64,000 nt of DNA from Phyllobacterium zundukense (GTDB lineage: Bacteria > Pseudomonadota > Alphaproteobacteria > Rhizobiales > Rhizobiaceae): the NCBI RefSeq assembly GCF_025452195.1, contig NZ_CP104971.1, positions 186,001 through 250,000 of the forward strand, read 5' to 3'. This document shows positions 54,710 through 62,703 of the stretch, piece after piece (the stretch's first letter is position 1; each line of letters opens with the position of its first letter). The notes under the pieces are model-generated. The model saw nothing but the letters and a program-made list of their open reading frames with translations, did not search any database and had not been told where the DNA came from. The position numbers and the translations under genes are program-made.

Positions 54710-55308
54710 TCAACCGCTCCATCATGGCGCCGGGTTGCCAATAGCGCTTCCCTTATTGCCGCGAGCTGTGTTTCGAGACCGGCATCGACAACGGCGATCG
54801 CATTGGAAAGCACACATTTGGTTCCGCTCAGGCGAGGGTCGGGAACAACTGTGATATTGAGCGATGGATTGGCGTATTCGGATTTGATGCGCCGCGATAC
54901 GTCTTCTGCAATATCTGGCGCAACAGCAATGGTGATATCGCGCTCGCGTTGAAACCCCTGCAACGCATGCTGCGCCAGTTTCGCCACTAGTTCCGCATCG
55001 TCGAATTTGCCGAAAATCCGGGTGATGATGGACAGGCTGAGATCGACCAGTTGCTGGTCGAGGGCGGCGACATACTCATTGACGCGGGCTGTGGTTGTGG
55101 TCAACAGGGCAGCGGCTTCGAGCGCTCCTTGCTCGAAACCGGCTTCAAAGCCTTCCTTTTTGCTCGCTTCGCGAATCCCGTGGATCTGGTCCATTTGCGC
55201 TTGGGCCTCTGCCTTGGTGGCGGCCATGAAGGCAAAGCCATCGGCCCAGTGCTGGACGTCCCGTTCGCGGATAATCTTCGATCCTGGCATTGTCGGAAGC
55301 TCGGTCAT
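54706..55308 (-). CDS. sctL: T3SS stator protein SctL (NolV-like)
   Basis: 200 residues of the FliH/YscL family. The N-terminal half is helical, with GxxxG-like spacing ([20 protein letters not shown]), and the C-terminal half ([20 protein letters not shown]) resembles the ATPase-binding domain. It controls SctN in the sorting platform. It corresponds to nolV in rhizobia and overlaps sctK by ATGA. Confidence 0.9.
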   Translation of the reverse strand: MTELPTMPGSKIIRERDVQHWADGFAFMAATKAEAQAQMDQIHGIREASKKEGFEAGFEQGALEAAALLTTTTARVNEYVAALDQQLVDLSLSIITRIFGKFDDAELVAKLAQHALQGFQRERDITIAVAPDIAEDVSRRIKSEYANPSLNITVVPDPRLSGTKCVLSNAIAVVDAGLETQLAAIREALLATRRHDGAVE

Positions 55309-55991
55309 TGCGCCTCGCCGGGTGCGGGCTGCAGAGTAAGGCTCAATGCCAGCCTGCGCATGATCGATGCACCAAGCACACGCTCCCTTGGCTCCGGAAA
55401 CGGCACAAAAAACTTGTCATTGGCATGCTTTAGCCGCGCCCAGGCGCCGGCCCCGGACGGCAGTGCGTGATGCCAGCTGGTCAGGCAGCGATAGCCGTCT
55501 CCGTCAACTGCCGCTTGAAGTGTGTCGAGATTGTCCGGACCGGGAAGATTGCTGGAAAGATCGCGGTTGGCAAGCGCCGTCTGGAAGGCGCCATCTCCGA
55601 TCCGGCGCTTTATCTCCGCCACTTCGCTGGCCCGGATTTCCGAAGCAAGGACATGCGCCCAGAAAACAGCACCGGCAAGAGGAACGAGAGCTGAGATTTG
55701 TTCAGCCGGTGCTGCCACCAAGCTGAGATCTGCCTGATCCAGATCGGCAGGATCGGGAAGATTGGGCAGTCCAAAATGATCCATCAGCAATATTGCCAAT
55801 TGCCGCTGCACCCGGTCCGATGATTGCAGCTGGACGGCGACGTCAAGTGAGATTGCGTCATCGTAACAGGCAATAAGGCGCTCGGGATGCACCAGCCGGG
55901 CTGGCATTGCCATGGCGCCCGACCAGTCCTGCGCAACAGGTGAAGGACCTGACTTCGCCTGCATGCTGCTCGTATCCGGGGTCTCGCTCAC
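55305..55991 (-). CDS. sctK: T3SS sorting-platform protein SctK (NolU-like)
   Basis: 228 residues if started at the GTG that overlaps the sctJ stop as GTGA (55988-55991). The frame is open upstream, but that part lies inside sctJ. The body (ARLVHPERLIACYDDAISLD and WAHVLASEIRASEVAEIKRR) matches the NolU/SctK family in position and size more than in strong motifs. An ATG at 55964 is an alternative start. Confidence 0.8.
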   Translation of the reverse strand: MSETPDTSSMQAKSGPSPVAQDWSGAMAMPARLVHPERLIACYDDAISLDVAVQLQSSDRVQRQLAILLMDHFGLPNLPDPADLDQADLSLVAAPAEQISALVPLAGAVFWAHVLASEIRASEVAEIKRRIGDGAFQTALANRDLSSNLPGPDNLDTLQAAVDGDGYRCLTSWHHALPSGAGAWARLKHANDKFFVPFPEPRERVLGASIMRRLALSLTLQPAPGEAQ

Positions 55992-56767
55992 TTGGCCGGT
56001 CCAACGGGTACGAGCGGATAGACCCGCCTGCGTTTCCTCTGCAAGAAGAGGTAGCCAAGGGCACCGCCGAGGCCGAGCACTGCGACAAGGAGCGTCCCGA
56101 AGAGCCATTTTGCCTTTGCTGCGCTGGCGGGATGCATCCATATGCCGAGGAATGATGTCAGCTCGATATTTGCAATGGCCGGGTTCGTGCCTGTCGCAAC
56201 GACCGGGATCACGGAAACCTTCTCATAGGTCAAGCCTGCGATACCATTGGCAACGAGGGTCTTGATCTGCGGGATCAGCGTGTTGATGTCAAGGTTGGGC
56301 TCATGCCTGATAAAGACCGAGGCGGATGCCGGAACAGCATTGCGCTGCAGCGGATCATTGTCGGGCAGGACGACATGGACGCGAGCAGACACGACGCCAT
56401 CGATCTCGGAAACGGTCCGGGACAGCTCTTCGCTCAGAGCATAGATCATCTGGGCCCGCTCCTGCACGGGAGAGGCGACAAGCCCCTCCTGTTTGAAGAC
56501 GCTTCCCATGGTCGCAAATTGTGCTTTTGGCAAACCGGCCTCGTTCAGGACCGTTACAGCCTGGGCAAACTGGTCTTCATCGACGGTAACCGAGAGTTTG
56601 CCGTTCTTCTGGACAATCCGGCTGGCGGGGATGCCTCTTTGCAGCAGAGCGGCAACCATGGCATTGGCTTCCCGCTCCTCGAGATTGGTATAAAGGTCCT
56701 CTTTACAGGCTGCAAGAACGAGACAGAGTGCCGCCACGGCCAGGCATCGCGGCAGCAATCGTTGCAT
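55988..56767 (-). CDS. sctJ: T3SS inner-ring lipoprotein SctJ
   Basis: 259 residues. A lipoprotein signal with lipobox ends in VLAAC. The periplasmic YscJ/FliF domain follows (YTNLEEREANAMVAALLQRG, then VSEIDGVVSARVHVVLPDND, and SASVFIRHEP). One membrane helix lies near the end (LFGTLLVAVLGLGGALGYLF) and then a short basic tail. The start at MQRLLPR is chosen because it begins the signal peptide. Confidence 0.95.
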   Translation of the reverse strand: MQRLLPRCLAVAALCLVLAACKEDLYTNLEEREANAMVAALLQRGIPASRIVQKNGKLSVTVDEDQFAQAVTVLNEAGLPKAQFATMGSVFKQEGLVASPVQERAQMIYALSEELSRTVSEIDGVVSARVHVVLPDNDPLQRNAVPASASVFIRHEPNLDINTLIPQIKTLVANGIAGLTYEKVSVIPVVATGTNPAIANIELTSFLGIWMHPASAAKAKWLFGTLLVAVLGLGGALGYLFLQRKRRRVYPLVPVGPAK

Positions 56768-56789
56768 GGGACCCCCCTCCATGTGGCGA

Positions 56790-57203
56790 TTACTGTCCCT
56801 TGACAAGCGTATTCACAGCGCCGGAAATCTGTGTCGTTCCACGGACCACCATCTGTGTCTCGATCGAATGATCGAACATCGTGCCGAGCGACTCGACCAC
56901 CCGGGTGATCTGTTTGTCCTCGACCTCTGCAGGCGTTTGTTTACCCGGCGAAGCGTTGGTAAAGGAGGGTTGTGAGGTTGCCTTTGCCGCTTCATTGGTC
57001 CGGTTGGTAAAATTGCCGGTCCGCTCGACAAAACCCTTCAAATCATCGATCAGCGTACGCCCGAGATCGGCCGGGCTGGCACCGTGCGGCAATGCCTGGA
57101 TATTGCCGGACATGTGTTCGAAAAGATTTTGCGAGGCAATCGATTGCGTTGCTGTCGCATTTGCCGGCGTTGAGGTGGCCACTGCTGCCGAAACTACTGT
57201 CAT
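56790..57203 (-). CDS. sctI: NolB/NopB-like protein, SctI inner-rod family
   Basis: 137 residues at the exact position of nolB (nopB), between nolW and rhcJ. The C-terminal 40 residues (SIETQMVVRGTTQISGAVNT, then LVKGQ) have the amphipathic helix of SctI inner-rod proteins. The N-terminal part is Ala/Thr-rich and probably disordered. NopB is found in rhizobial T3 pili. A GGAGAG ribosome site precedes the ATG. Confidence 0.78.
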   Translation of the reverse strand: MTVVSAAVATSTPANATATQSIASQNLFEHMSGNIQALPHGASPADLGRTLIDDLKGFVERTGNFTNRTNEAAKATSQPSFTNASPGKQTPAEVEDKQITRVVESLGTMFDHSIETQMVVRGTTQISGAVNTLVKGQ

Positions 57204-57245
57204 GACAAACTCTCCGTCTGGTCTGGGCTCTTCGAAGAACCGGCG

Positions 57246-57431
57246 TTACTCGTCTTCAGACATTGCTTCGTTTAACATCTCGTTGGCGATCTTCATCATC
57301 TCCTGCGCGATCAGCGAACTGCCGCCGCTGAGCACAGCCTGATCGAGGGCCGCGTCAAACTGTTGCTGCGCTTCGGAAGGCGATGGCACTGCGTTGGCGG
57401 GCTGCTGCATAACATTCTGGATTGTAACCAT
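57246..57431 (-). CDS. Small T3SS operon protein of unknown role
   Basis: 61 residues from an ATG with GGAG upstream. MVTIQNVMQQPANAVPSPSE leads to two amphipathic helices around SGGSS (FDAALDQAVLSGGSSLIAQE, then MMKIANEMLNEAMSEDE). The helix-turn-helix outline and size recall needle subunits (SctF) or small chaperones (SctE/SctG). The sequence is acidic at the end, more like a chaperone. It lies between nolW and nolB. Confidence 0.6.
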   Translation of the reverse strand: MVTIQNVMQQPANAVPSPSEAQQQFDAALDQAVLSGGSSLIAQEMMKIANEMLNEAMSEDE

Positions 57432-57435
57432 GTCA

Positions 57436-58137
57436 TTAATCTCCTGGCTGTGTTCCGGCGCGCGTCGGCAATCGTTTCCCGTTGCCGGTCTTGCCGGTAT
57501 TTCGTTCACTGGCCGTGCTATCGGATTGTGCGATTTCTTCGACGACTTCGTTATTCTGGCCCCCGCGAAAAACCCGCACACGCGGATCGTCCGCCGTGGC
57601 CTGGGGCGGCGGTTGCACAGTTGAGACAACCTGCTGGACCATAGCGATGAAGGCGGGAGGGCCGGACACGCGCAAGGCGGGGGCGTTCGGGGTGGACTTG
57701 ATGGAAAACCGGTCATCCATCAGATCAAGCCGCGCAACCTCATCAACGACAACTTCTCCGTTCGCACGGCCAAGGTCGATAATCTGCGTCGCAAATTCTT
57801 CGCTGGAGTTGATATGCAGAATGGTGCCGTCATAGTACCAGATCAACCCATTGGCTTCCGCCAATCTTGTCAGGAAAGCACCGGCCGTGTCGGCTCGCAC
57901 TTCGCCTCTGACCTGCCCGCGGATCTTGTCGGAGAGCGTAACAGGAATATTCAAATTGCGGCCGAACTCCCTAAGGGCATCGCGGACATCCTGATTGATC
58001 AGCACATAGGAATAGGGTTTGCCCGACCAGTCGGGGGCACGCGCAAAGGACGCAAAAGGGGCGCCCAAAAAGCATGCAGCGGTGGCTACCGAAAAAACGA
58101 GCGCTCGCGAATGTCCAACGGTCATCGGAAAAGTCAT
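57436..58137 (-). CDS. nolW: N-terminal secretin half NolW (SctC1)
   Basis: 233 residues with a signal peptide (MTVGHSRALVFSVATAACFL region, cleavage near FAR-A). The mature protein holds the N0/N1 domains of a T3SS secretin (DVRDALREFGRNLNIPVTLS, then RLAEANGLIWYYDGTILHIN) but no secretin barrel. The split into NolW (RhcC1) and a separate barrel protein (RhcC2) is characteristic of rhizobial T3SS; the barrel is at 62696. It is the first gene of the minus-strand operon. Confidence 0.9.
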   Translation of the reverse strand: MTFPMTVGHSRALVFSVATAACFLGAPFASFARAPDWSGKPYSYVLINQDVRDALREFGRNLNIPVTLSDKIRGQVRGEVRADTAGAFLTRLAEANGLIWYYDGTILHINSSEEFATQIIDLGRANGEVVVDEVARLDLMDDRFSIKSTPNAPALRVSGPPAFIAMVQQVVSTVQPPPQATADDPRVRVFRGGQNNEVVEEIAQSDSTASERNTGKTGNGKRLPTRAGTQPGD

Positions 58138-58508
58138 GCGAAGCACCTTTGAAAGAAGTGTTGTGCTTATCTCTATAACAGCAACGAAACATATGCAACG
58201 CAACTAAATATGAAATGGATAACGACCATACTGACATTTTTTGTCAGTATGAACATCATTTATTTTGAATAGTTCAAATTTTGAAATACTTTTGACCTTG
58301 TGTCGCGCAATATTGTACTGATACGATTCCAGCATCAACTATAGTTACAGTTCGTAATATGAACTGAACCTTGGAAAATTGCCTTCTCTATTTTTTCATA
58401 CTATCAGGAATTGCCAGGCAGTTCGCGAAGTCCAAGGACGAGGTTGGCGCCCAAGACAGTGCAAAAATTTCATTCGATAGATGAGTGTTACTCTGAAGGA
58501 GAAATAGC
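58138..58508. promoter_or_regulatory. Divergent promoter region of the two T3SS operons
   Basis: A 371-bp AT-rich interval between nolW (minus) and the pilin gene (plus). A perfect inverted repeat CATACTGACA / TGTCAGTATG (58227-58236, 58242-58251) with a 5-T loop lies in its nolW-side half and could be a regulator site or a transcript hairpin. No certain tts box is visible. Confidence 0.6.
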
Positions 58509-58676
58509 ATGGCTGGTGTTCCAGGTGTTGGCGGCGGGTCGCAAAGCTCGGACAGTTCGATCAATAAGATGACCGAAGCTTTTGACAAGGCGATTGAGAA
58601 GTCGGCTAAGATTACTGAAATCACGACCGAAAAGAAGGTTGCGCTCGATGCTGCCAAGCAGCGTCCGAACAACTGA
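58509..58676 (+). CDS. Candidate T3SS pilin/needle subunit (SctF/NopA-like)
   Basis: 55 residues, MAGVPGVGGGSQSSDSSINK onwards, with a Gly/Ser-rich start and one long amphipathic helix (MTEAFDKAIEKSAKITEITT, then EKKVALDAAKQRPNN). Size, Gly-rich head and helical tail match small T3 pilus subunits of plant-associated bacteria (NopA, HrpA type). A perfect AAGGAG lies 7 bases before the ATG, and a UUCG hairpin follows the stop. It is first in the operon with sctD and sctV. Assignment is by context and shape. Confidence 0.7.
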   Translation: MAGVPGVGGGSQSSDSSINKMTEAFDKAIEKSAKITEITTEKKVALDAAKQRPNN

Positions 58677-58689
58677 TTGTCAAGTTTCC

Positions 58690-58713
58690 GCAGATGGCGT
58701 TCGCGCCATCTGC
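58690..58713 (+). terminator. UUCG hairpin after the pilin gene
   Basis: GCAGATGGCG-TTCG-CGCCATCTGC is a perfect 10-bp stem with the extra-stable UUCG loop, 13 bases after the pilin stop. ACCTAAATTTT follows, a weak T-run. It probably terminates or processes most transcripts so that pilin is made in excess over the downstream machinery. Confidence 0.7.
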
Positions 58714-58813
58714 ACCTAAATTTTATTGCGAGCCGGGCGCCTTTTGCCAAGTTTGAGCCCGGTATGAAGATGCATGACAATATGTCGAATATTTTGCAAA
58801 CGAGGCAACTGCT

Positions 58814-59725
58814 ATGGGCTCCGTCGTAAGGTTTCAGGAACTAAAGACAGCGTTATTGCTTCGGGTTACTGCCGGTGTTCATGACGGTGTTCGACTTCCG
58901 CTGGAAGGTTCGGCTTATCGTGTCGGCTCGGCGGCAGATTGTGATCTGACCCTCAGCGATGGGGATGTCACTGCACATCATATGACACTTCAGTTCCAGG
59001 GCTCGGATGTGTTGATCGAGGCCATTGGCGGCGATGTCCTTATCGACGGGCATACGCTTGTGCCGGTCGGCCATGGGCTGCGCGCCTCGGTGCCTTTCGA
59101 GTTCCAGATTGGCGGGGCCAGCATCGAATTGTCTACGCCGGTTCCTGAAGGCGATGGTCCGTTCAAAATGCCGCGCGCCAGCTGGATTGCAATCGGCGGC
59201 GGAGCGCTGACCCTTTTGACCATGGCGGCCGTGCAGGCTGGGGTTGGCGATTTTCTCGATTCAAACAATCCGTCCCTTGTCACGCATTCCGCGAAGCACA
59301 GCATTGACGAAGGCATGCCGGCTTTGGCCGCCGCAGCTGCGCCGGTCGTAGCAACGTTGAAAAGCAAGCTCACCGAGATTGGATTGGCGGCTCTCAAGGT
59401 CGAGGCTGACGGAACCCGGCTTACCGTATCGGGAAATCTCGGTGCCGAGGACCAAAAAGCCTGGGCCAATGTCCAGAACTGGTTTGATCGCACCTATGGC
59501 GGAACATATGTGCTGACGAGTCTCGTGGGCACTATGGCACCAAAAGTATATCCAAAGTTCAATCTGCAGGCTGTCTGGTTCGGGGATGCACCCTATGCGA
59601 TCAGCTCCGATGGGACACGGCTGTATAAGGGTGCCGCATTGGAAGATGGTTGGATTATCAAGGACATTCGTGACGGACGCCTCATCGCTGGCCGCCAGGA
59701 TGAAGAGTTTGTTCTGACGTTCTAG
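58814..59725 (+). CDS. sctD: T3SS outer inner-membrane ring protein SctD
   Basis: 303 residues. Residues ~15-105 form an FHA-like domain (YRVGSAADCDLTLSDGDVTA). A single membrane helix follows (WIAIGGGALTLLTMAAVQAG), then a short periplasmic part. SctD normally has three periplasmic ring modules; here only one or two fit, as in the rhizobial y4yQ proteins. It follows the pilin gene by 137 bases. Confidence 0.85.
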   Translation: MGSVVRFQELKTALLLRVTAGVHDGVRLPLEGSAYRVGSAADCDLTLSDGDVTAHHMTLQFQGSDVLIEAIGGDVLIDGHTLVPVGHGLRASVPFEFQIGGASIELSTPVPEGDGPFKMPRASWIAIGGGALTLLTMAAVQAGVGDFLDSNNPSLVTHSAKHSIDEGMPALAAAAAPVVATLKSKLTEIGLAALKVEADGTRLTVSGNLGAEDQKAWANVQNWFDRTYGGTYVLTSLVGTMAPKVYPKFNLQAVWFGDAPYAISSDGTRLYKGAALEDGWIIKDIRDGRLIAGRQDEEFVLTF

Positions 59726-59840
59726 TTGGAACATGCATCACCCCAGGAATTGTCTTCGATTTTTGGAAAGGCTTATGCGCTGAAACAAGAGTTACTGCGT
59801 CTTGTCCGAGGGATGCACAGCGCAGTAATGGGGGATGGGA

Positions 59841-60233
59841 ATGGCACTTGACGTTCGTCGGCAAGATGATCGGATCCGGGCGCAGACCGGATCTGTTTCG
59901 GCACGTCCCGATGCTACAAAGGTCGAGCAGGCTCAATCGAAGGCTTTTGATGCTTCTCTGGCACGCTCTGAACAGGCGGCCAGACGCGCAAAGGAACCTT
60001 TCATCGGCCAGATAGGGCGGCTGAGAAAACCCAAGCTTGCCAATCCGGGTCTATTCGACCTGTCCCGTTCGCAGGAAATTCTCAATTATCTCATCAGTGA
60101 TCTGCTGCCCCAACTGGACATTGATGAAGAAATTGCGGCGATCACGGCCTCGATGCTGACGGAAGAAATCGACAGCAGACGCGAATTGCAGGATCGGCTG
60201 AGCCAGGCCCAAAGTCAGGCAATGGGCCAGTGA
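59841..60233 (+). CDS. SctX-like small T3SS protein
   Basis: 130 residues, MALDVRRQDDRIRAQTGSVS onwards. The N-terminal half is charged and probably unstructured; the middle has PKLANPGLFDLSRSQEILNY, then LISDLLPQLDIDEEIAAIT. Its length and place directly before a small TPR gene and sctV match yscX-yscY-yscV of Yersinia. The LFDLSRSQE stretch recalls YscX, but similarity is weak by eye. The start MGM at 59835 is also possible. Confidence 0.6.
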   Translation: MALDVRRQDDRIRAQTGSVSARPDATKVEQAQSKAFDASLARSEQAARRAKEPFIGQIGRLRKPKLANPGLFDLSRSQEILNYLISDLLPQLDIDEEIAAITASMLTEEIDSRRELQDRLSQAQSQAMGQ

Positions 60234-60565
60234 CTCAGCGGCGCCGGGACAGTGTCGAATTTCTGCATGGGCTTGGCTATCTCTACTGTCGTGCGGGTCA
60301 GCCCGAGCGCGGTCTGGTGTTTCTGTTGCTCGCCGCCAAGATCGCGCCGCACGAGACGGCGGTTCTTCGCTCGCTGGCTGCGGTTTTTGTTGAAACCGAA
60401 TCGGCCAACCGCGCCCTGACAGCCATCGACAGGATCGAGGATATCGAAGGAACGAGTTCGTCCAACCTCGCTTTGCTCAAGAGCCGGGCGCAGTGGTTGC
60501 GAGGTGAGCATGACCAGGCACGAAAGACCTTCCGCGACTATATAGAAGGGAGGGCGCCCGCATGA
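60230..60565 (+). CDS. SctY-like TPR protein
   Basis: 111 residues from a GTG that overlaps the previous stop (GTGA). Three TPR-like units are visible (FLHGLGYLYCRAGQPERGLV, then AVLRSLAAVFVETESANRAL, then LLKSRAQWLRGEHDQARKTF). It sits where rhizobia have y4yS and where Yersinia has yscY, the chaperone-like partner of YscX. It overlaps sctV by 4 bases. Confidence 0.72.
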   Translation: MTQRRRDSVEFLHGLGYLYCRAGQPERGLVFLLLAAKIAPHETAVLRSLAAVFVETESANRALTAIDRIEDIEGTSSSNLALLKSRAQWLRGEHDQARKTFRDYIEGRAPA

Positions 60566-62703
60566 TGGTGCTCGCCTCATTGAACCGGTTTGCCCGGGCC
60601 GCATCGAAGCGCTCCGACATTGTCATCGCAGCCTTCATGCTGCTTGCCATCGTGATGATGTTCATCCCCTTGCCGACATTTCTTGTCGACATGCTGATCG
60701 GGATGAACATTGCATTCAGCCTGTTGATCTTCGTTGTCGCGTTCTACATTTCGCAACCGGTGCAATTTTCGGCGCTGCCGTCGATCATCCTGCTTGGAAC
60801 GCTCTTCCGGCTGTCGCTTTCCATCACAACGACTCGGCTTATTCTCCTGCAGGCAGATGCGGGGCAGATCGTTTCGGCCTTTGGCGATTTTGTCGTCGGC
60901 GGGGAAGTGGTCGTCGGCCTGGTGGTCTTCCTGATCATTACCATCGCGCAGTTTGTCGTCATTACCAAAGGCGCCGAGCGCGTGGCCGAAGTCGGCGCAC
61001 GATTTGCACTGGATGCTATGCCCGGCAAGCAGATGAGTATCGATAGCGAAGCGCGCAGCGGCGACATCGACCAGGCCGAGGCGAAACGCCGGCGGCAAAA
61101 TCTGGAGCGCGAGAGCCAGTTCTACGGGGCCATGGATGGCGCCATGAAATTCGTCAAAGGCGATGCCGTGGCCGGGCTGATCATCATCGCCATCAACCTG
61201 ATCGGCGGCCTTGCAATAGGATCGCTGCAGCATGGCATGCCATTTGGCGAGGCGGCACACACCTATTCGCTGCTGACTGTCGGCGATGGCCTGATCTCGC
61301 AGATACCGGCGCTTATGATGGCGGTTGCGGCCGGCACCGTTGTCACGCGGGTGACATCGGATCGGAACGAAGATCTCGGAACGGAGATTGTCGGTCAGCT
61401 CGGCGCCAATCATCGGGCTTTGGCTTTGGCTGCCGTCATCCTGTTTGGTTTTGGTCTCGTTCCCGGCTTTCCGACATTCGTGTTCTGGACACTGGCGGCG
61501 CTGGCAGGCGGTCTCGCCTATGTCGTGCACAAGAGGGTGGCGACGTCGCAGAGCGAACACCCGGATGATGATGCCGATGGCGTTATGCAGATAGGAAACA
61601 TCACCAAGCCGCAACAGACGCTGGCGAATGGTCAGGCTGGATATTTGCCGGGGTCGCAGCGGCTGGTTTTGTGCCTCGGACCGCACCTTGCCGAAACGGT
61701 TGCTCTGGCTTCCCTGCAGGAAAGTATCGAGCAGGTCCGCAGCAATGTTTTTACCGATATCGGTGTTCGCGTACCGCAAATCGGCGTTCGGCCGGATGCG
61801 GTCCTTGAACCCGACCAATTCCGCATTGATCTTGAAGATGTGCCGGTCACCGATGGCGTCATCTTCATCGACCAGCTTCTGGTGACGGACGAAAAGGTTC
61901 ATCTCGATCTCATGTCGATTCCCTATCAGGTCCGCCCTGTCCTGATCGGGCGCCATGATTCCGTATGGGTCGCCAACAGTCATAAACAGACATTGGAAAA
62001 GGCCGGAATAACCTTTCACGAGCCGGTTGCCGTGTTGATGGAAGTTCTTTTGCGTGTCGTACGCCGCTATGCATCCGACTTCATCGATGTGCAGGAGATA
62101 AGGTTTCTTCTGTCGCAGGTCGAAGATGATTACGGCGATCTCGTCAAAGAGGCCATCAGCTTATCGTCCTTGCAGAAGATCTCCGAGGTTTTGCGCCGGC
62201 TGGTTGAAGAGGATATTCCGATCACCAATCTACGCGTCATCCTTCAAGCCATCGTCGAGTGGGGAGCGCAGATACAAAATCCCTATGTGCTGGCCGAATA
62301 TGCCCGCATCGGACTGGCAAGGCAGATCTGCCACCGGCATTCGGAAATGAACCGGATTGTTTCCGCCTATCTGCTGACGCGCGAGACCGAGGATGCGGTG
62401 CGCGCCAGCGTCCAGCAGGGAACGGGAAGCCCCTCGATCAATATTCCGGAAGTAATTTCAAGGCCGATCATCGAGCAGTTGAAGAGCAAGTTCAACGGCA
62501 CTGATGCGGACATTGTCAGAACGGTTCTGACGACAATGGATATCCGCCGGCCCATCAGGAACCTCCTGATCAGAAACGATATCAATCTGCCGGTCCTGTC
62601 TTATCAAGAGATTTCTCCAGAGTTCAGCGTGCAGTCCCTCGGCTATATCTCGCTTCCGGCGTCGAACCAGATACGGCAGATCGGTGTTGGGGCAAATGAG
62701 TAG
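60562..62703 (+). CDS. sctV: T3SS export gate protein SctV
   Basis: 713 residues of the SctV/FlhA/LcrD family. The N-terminal 330 residues are membrane-embedded (starting FMLLAIVMMFIPLPTFLVDM), with the FHIPEP-type cytoplasmic loop as ARFALDAMPGKQMSIDSEAR. The C-terminal cytoplasmic domain forms the nonameric ring (IRFLLSQVEDDYGDLVKEAI). Length and motifs are complete. It overlaps the secretin gene by 8 bases. Confidence 0.97.
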   Translation: MMVLASLNRFARAASKRSDIVIAAFMLLAIVMMFIPLPTFLVDMLIGMNIAFSLLIFVVAFYISQPVQFSALPSIILLGTLFRLSLSITTTRLILLQADAGQIVSAFGDFVVGGEVVVGLVVFLIITIAQFVVITKGAERVAEVGARFALDAMPGKQMSIDSEARSGDIDQAEAKRRRQNLERESQFYGAMDGAMKFVKGDAVAGLIIIAINLIGGLAIGSLQHGMPFGEAAHTYSLLTVGDGLISQIPALMMAVAAGTVVTRVTSDRNEDLGTEIVGQLGANHRALALAAVILFGFGLVPGFPTFVFWTLAALAGGLAYVVHKRVATSQSEHPDDDADGVMQIGNITKPQQTLANGQAGYLPGSQRLVLCLGPHLAETVALASLQESIEQVRSNVFTDIGVRVPQIGVRPDAVLEPDQFRIDLEDVPVTDGVIFIDQLLVTDEKVHLDLMSIPYQVRPVLIGRHDSVWVANSHKQTLEKAGITFHEPVAVLMEVLLRVVRRYASDFIDVQEIRFLLSQVEDDYGDLVKEAISLSSLQKISEVLRRLVEEDIPITNLRVILQAIVEWGAQIQNPYVLAEYARIGLARQICHRHSEMNRIVSAYLLTRETEDAVRASVQQGTGSPSINIPEVISRPIIEQLKSKFNGTDADIVRTVLTTMDIRRPIRNLLIRNDINLPVLSYQEISPEFSVQSLGYISLPASNQIRQIGVGANE

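Noticed and set aside
46010..58508. tts box, HrpX PIP box or HrpL box before T3SS genes
   Set aside because: I scanned the intergenic regions by eye and saw only partial matches that occur by chance. A weight-matrix scan would be needed; a high-scoring site 50-300 bp before nolW or the pilin gene would change this.
58388..58780. A minus-strand gene opposite the pilin candidate
   Set aside because: It has no ribosome site and no motif, while the plus strand has a perfect ribosome site and a pilin-like product in the right place.
60577..62019. A 480-codon minus-strand frame opposite sctV
   Set aside because: sctV has full family motifs across the same bases; the antisense frame is rich in His, Arg and Asp and has no recognisable domain.
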